Source of the DNA: Magnetococcus marinus MC-1
Lineage (GTDB): Bacteria; Pseudomonadota; Magnetococcia; Magnetococcales; Magnetococcaceae
Direction of reading: 5' to 3'
Assembly: GCF_000014865.1 (NCBI RefSeq)
Contig: NC_008576.1
Span: 1,207,501-1,271,500 of the forward strand
DNA length: 64,000 nucleotides
Positions 63,537-64,000 of the stretch are shown piece after piece. A program made the position numbers and the translations under genes. Position 1 is the stretch's first letter, and each line of letters starts with the position of its first letter. Under the pieces are notes generated by a model. That model had not been told where the DNA came from. It did no database searches and saw only the letters and a list, made by a program, of their open reading frames with translations.

Positions 63537-64000
63537 ATGAGCCAGGCTAAAAGCCGCCGTAAAAAACGTGTGGTCAGTTGCAGCACAGGGAGCTGTGCCA
63601 CCAATACGGGGGGTCCCAAACGGAGCAGCGGTGGGGCTGTACACAAAGGTAAGGGCTCCACCACCGCCAAAAGCCGCAATGTTGCACCCCGCGCGGCGGG
63701 CACGGTGCGGGCGGCGGGCTCGCCGCGGGTGATTGGCGAAGCCCCACGACTGCAAAAATGGTTGGCCGAGCAGGGGCTCTGCTCCCGTCGTGAGGGCGAG
63801 GTGTGGATTCAAGAGGGGCGGGTTTCCATCAATGGCGAGGTGGTGACGGAGCTGGGGGTTAAGGTTGCCAAGCGTGACCGGGTAGCGGTGGATGGTCAAT
63901 TGGTGACGCCTCAGCGTAGCCGCGATACCGCCATTATTCTGCACAAACCCAAGAGCATTATCTGCACCCGCAGCGATCCCCAGGGGCGTCGCACCATCTT
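63537..64000 (+). CDS. RluB-type ribosomal pseudouridine synthase, 3' part cut by window end
   Basis: Open frame from ATG 63537 (TTAGGAA upstream) to the last base of the window, 154 codons seen. The first ~65 residues are a basic Ser/Gly-rich extension. An S4 RNA-binding domain follows (RLQKWLAEQGLCSRREGE, then GRVSINGEVV), then the start of the catalytic domain (ILHKPKSIICTRSDPQGRRT). The catalytic Asp lies beyond the window. RsuA/RluB group; a modifier of 23S or 16S rRNA. Confidence 0.88.
   Translation, partial: MSQAKSRRKKRVVSCSTGSCATNTGGPKRSSGGAVHKGKGSTTAKSRNVAPRAAGTVRAAGSPRVIGEAPRLQKWLAEQGLCSRREGEVWIQEGRVSINGEVVTELGVKVAKRDRVAVDGQLVTPQRSRDTAIILHKPKSIICTRSDPQGRRTI

Overview
This is a gene-dense bacterial chromosome segment of roughly 55% GC with short intergenic gaps and many ATGA/TAATG start-stop overlaps. 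The gene complement (glnK-amtB, a UrtABCDE urea transporter joined to a full urease cluster, fused CysN-CysC, a long uninterrupted prfB, LolCD, several c-di-GMP enzymes and CheD) points to a Gram-negative proteobacterium. From memory it resembles Magnetococcus-type (Magnetococcia) genomes. That assignment is an inference; no marker gene such as rRNA lies in the window.

Layout. 1-3.5 kb: a methionine-rich membrane protein (cut by the window edge), a WbuC-type cupin with a hypothetical partner, and two paralogous secreted HExxH proteins. 3.6-5.1 kb: glnA with its terminator. 5.6-10 kb: a GldA/GldF/GldG-like ABC exporter plus a DUF4340 protein. 10-13.4 kb: an EAL protein, then glnK-amtB behind a good sigma-54 promoter match. 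14.3-22.8 kb: four overlapping or nearly abutting genes forming a Zorya-like (ZorA/ZorB) motor operon. ZorA here is 1787 residues with a ~1500-residue coiled-coil tail. The two genes between zorA and zorB encode a degenerate CYTH-like protein and an HDOD protein. I see no ZorC, ZorD or ZorE. This is the strongest candidate in the window for an undescribed system. 23-33 kb: a zinc-ribbon protein, fatty acid hydroxylase, J-domain protein, copper ATPase, GGDEF-EAL protein, nitroreductase, CheD with a degenerate histidine kinase, DJ-1/PfpI and YciI proteins.

33.5-39.1 kb: a small phage-derived structural module between terminators: portal, scaffold-like protein, a tail/injection-type protein ending in a peptidase S74 chaperone domain, and a small protein. 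No terminase, major capsid protein or integrase is present. 39.5-42.3 kb: cysD and cysNC (sulfate activation). 42.6-53.4 kb: urtABCDE-ureDABCEFG, twelve genes in one direction behind a second sigma-54 promoter match; urea is imported and hydrolysed to ammonia, which glnA and the GlnK/AmtB pair handle elsewhere in the window. 53.8-64 kb: prfB, lysS, lolC, lolD, a large hybrid sensor kinase, a site-2-type protease, trpS and the 5' part of an rluB-type pseudouridine synthase cut by the window end.

I found no tRNA, rRNA, CRISPR array, IS element or origin. Promoters, terminators and operators are read by eye from sequence alone; domain calls rest on recognised motifs, not on database searches.
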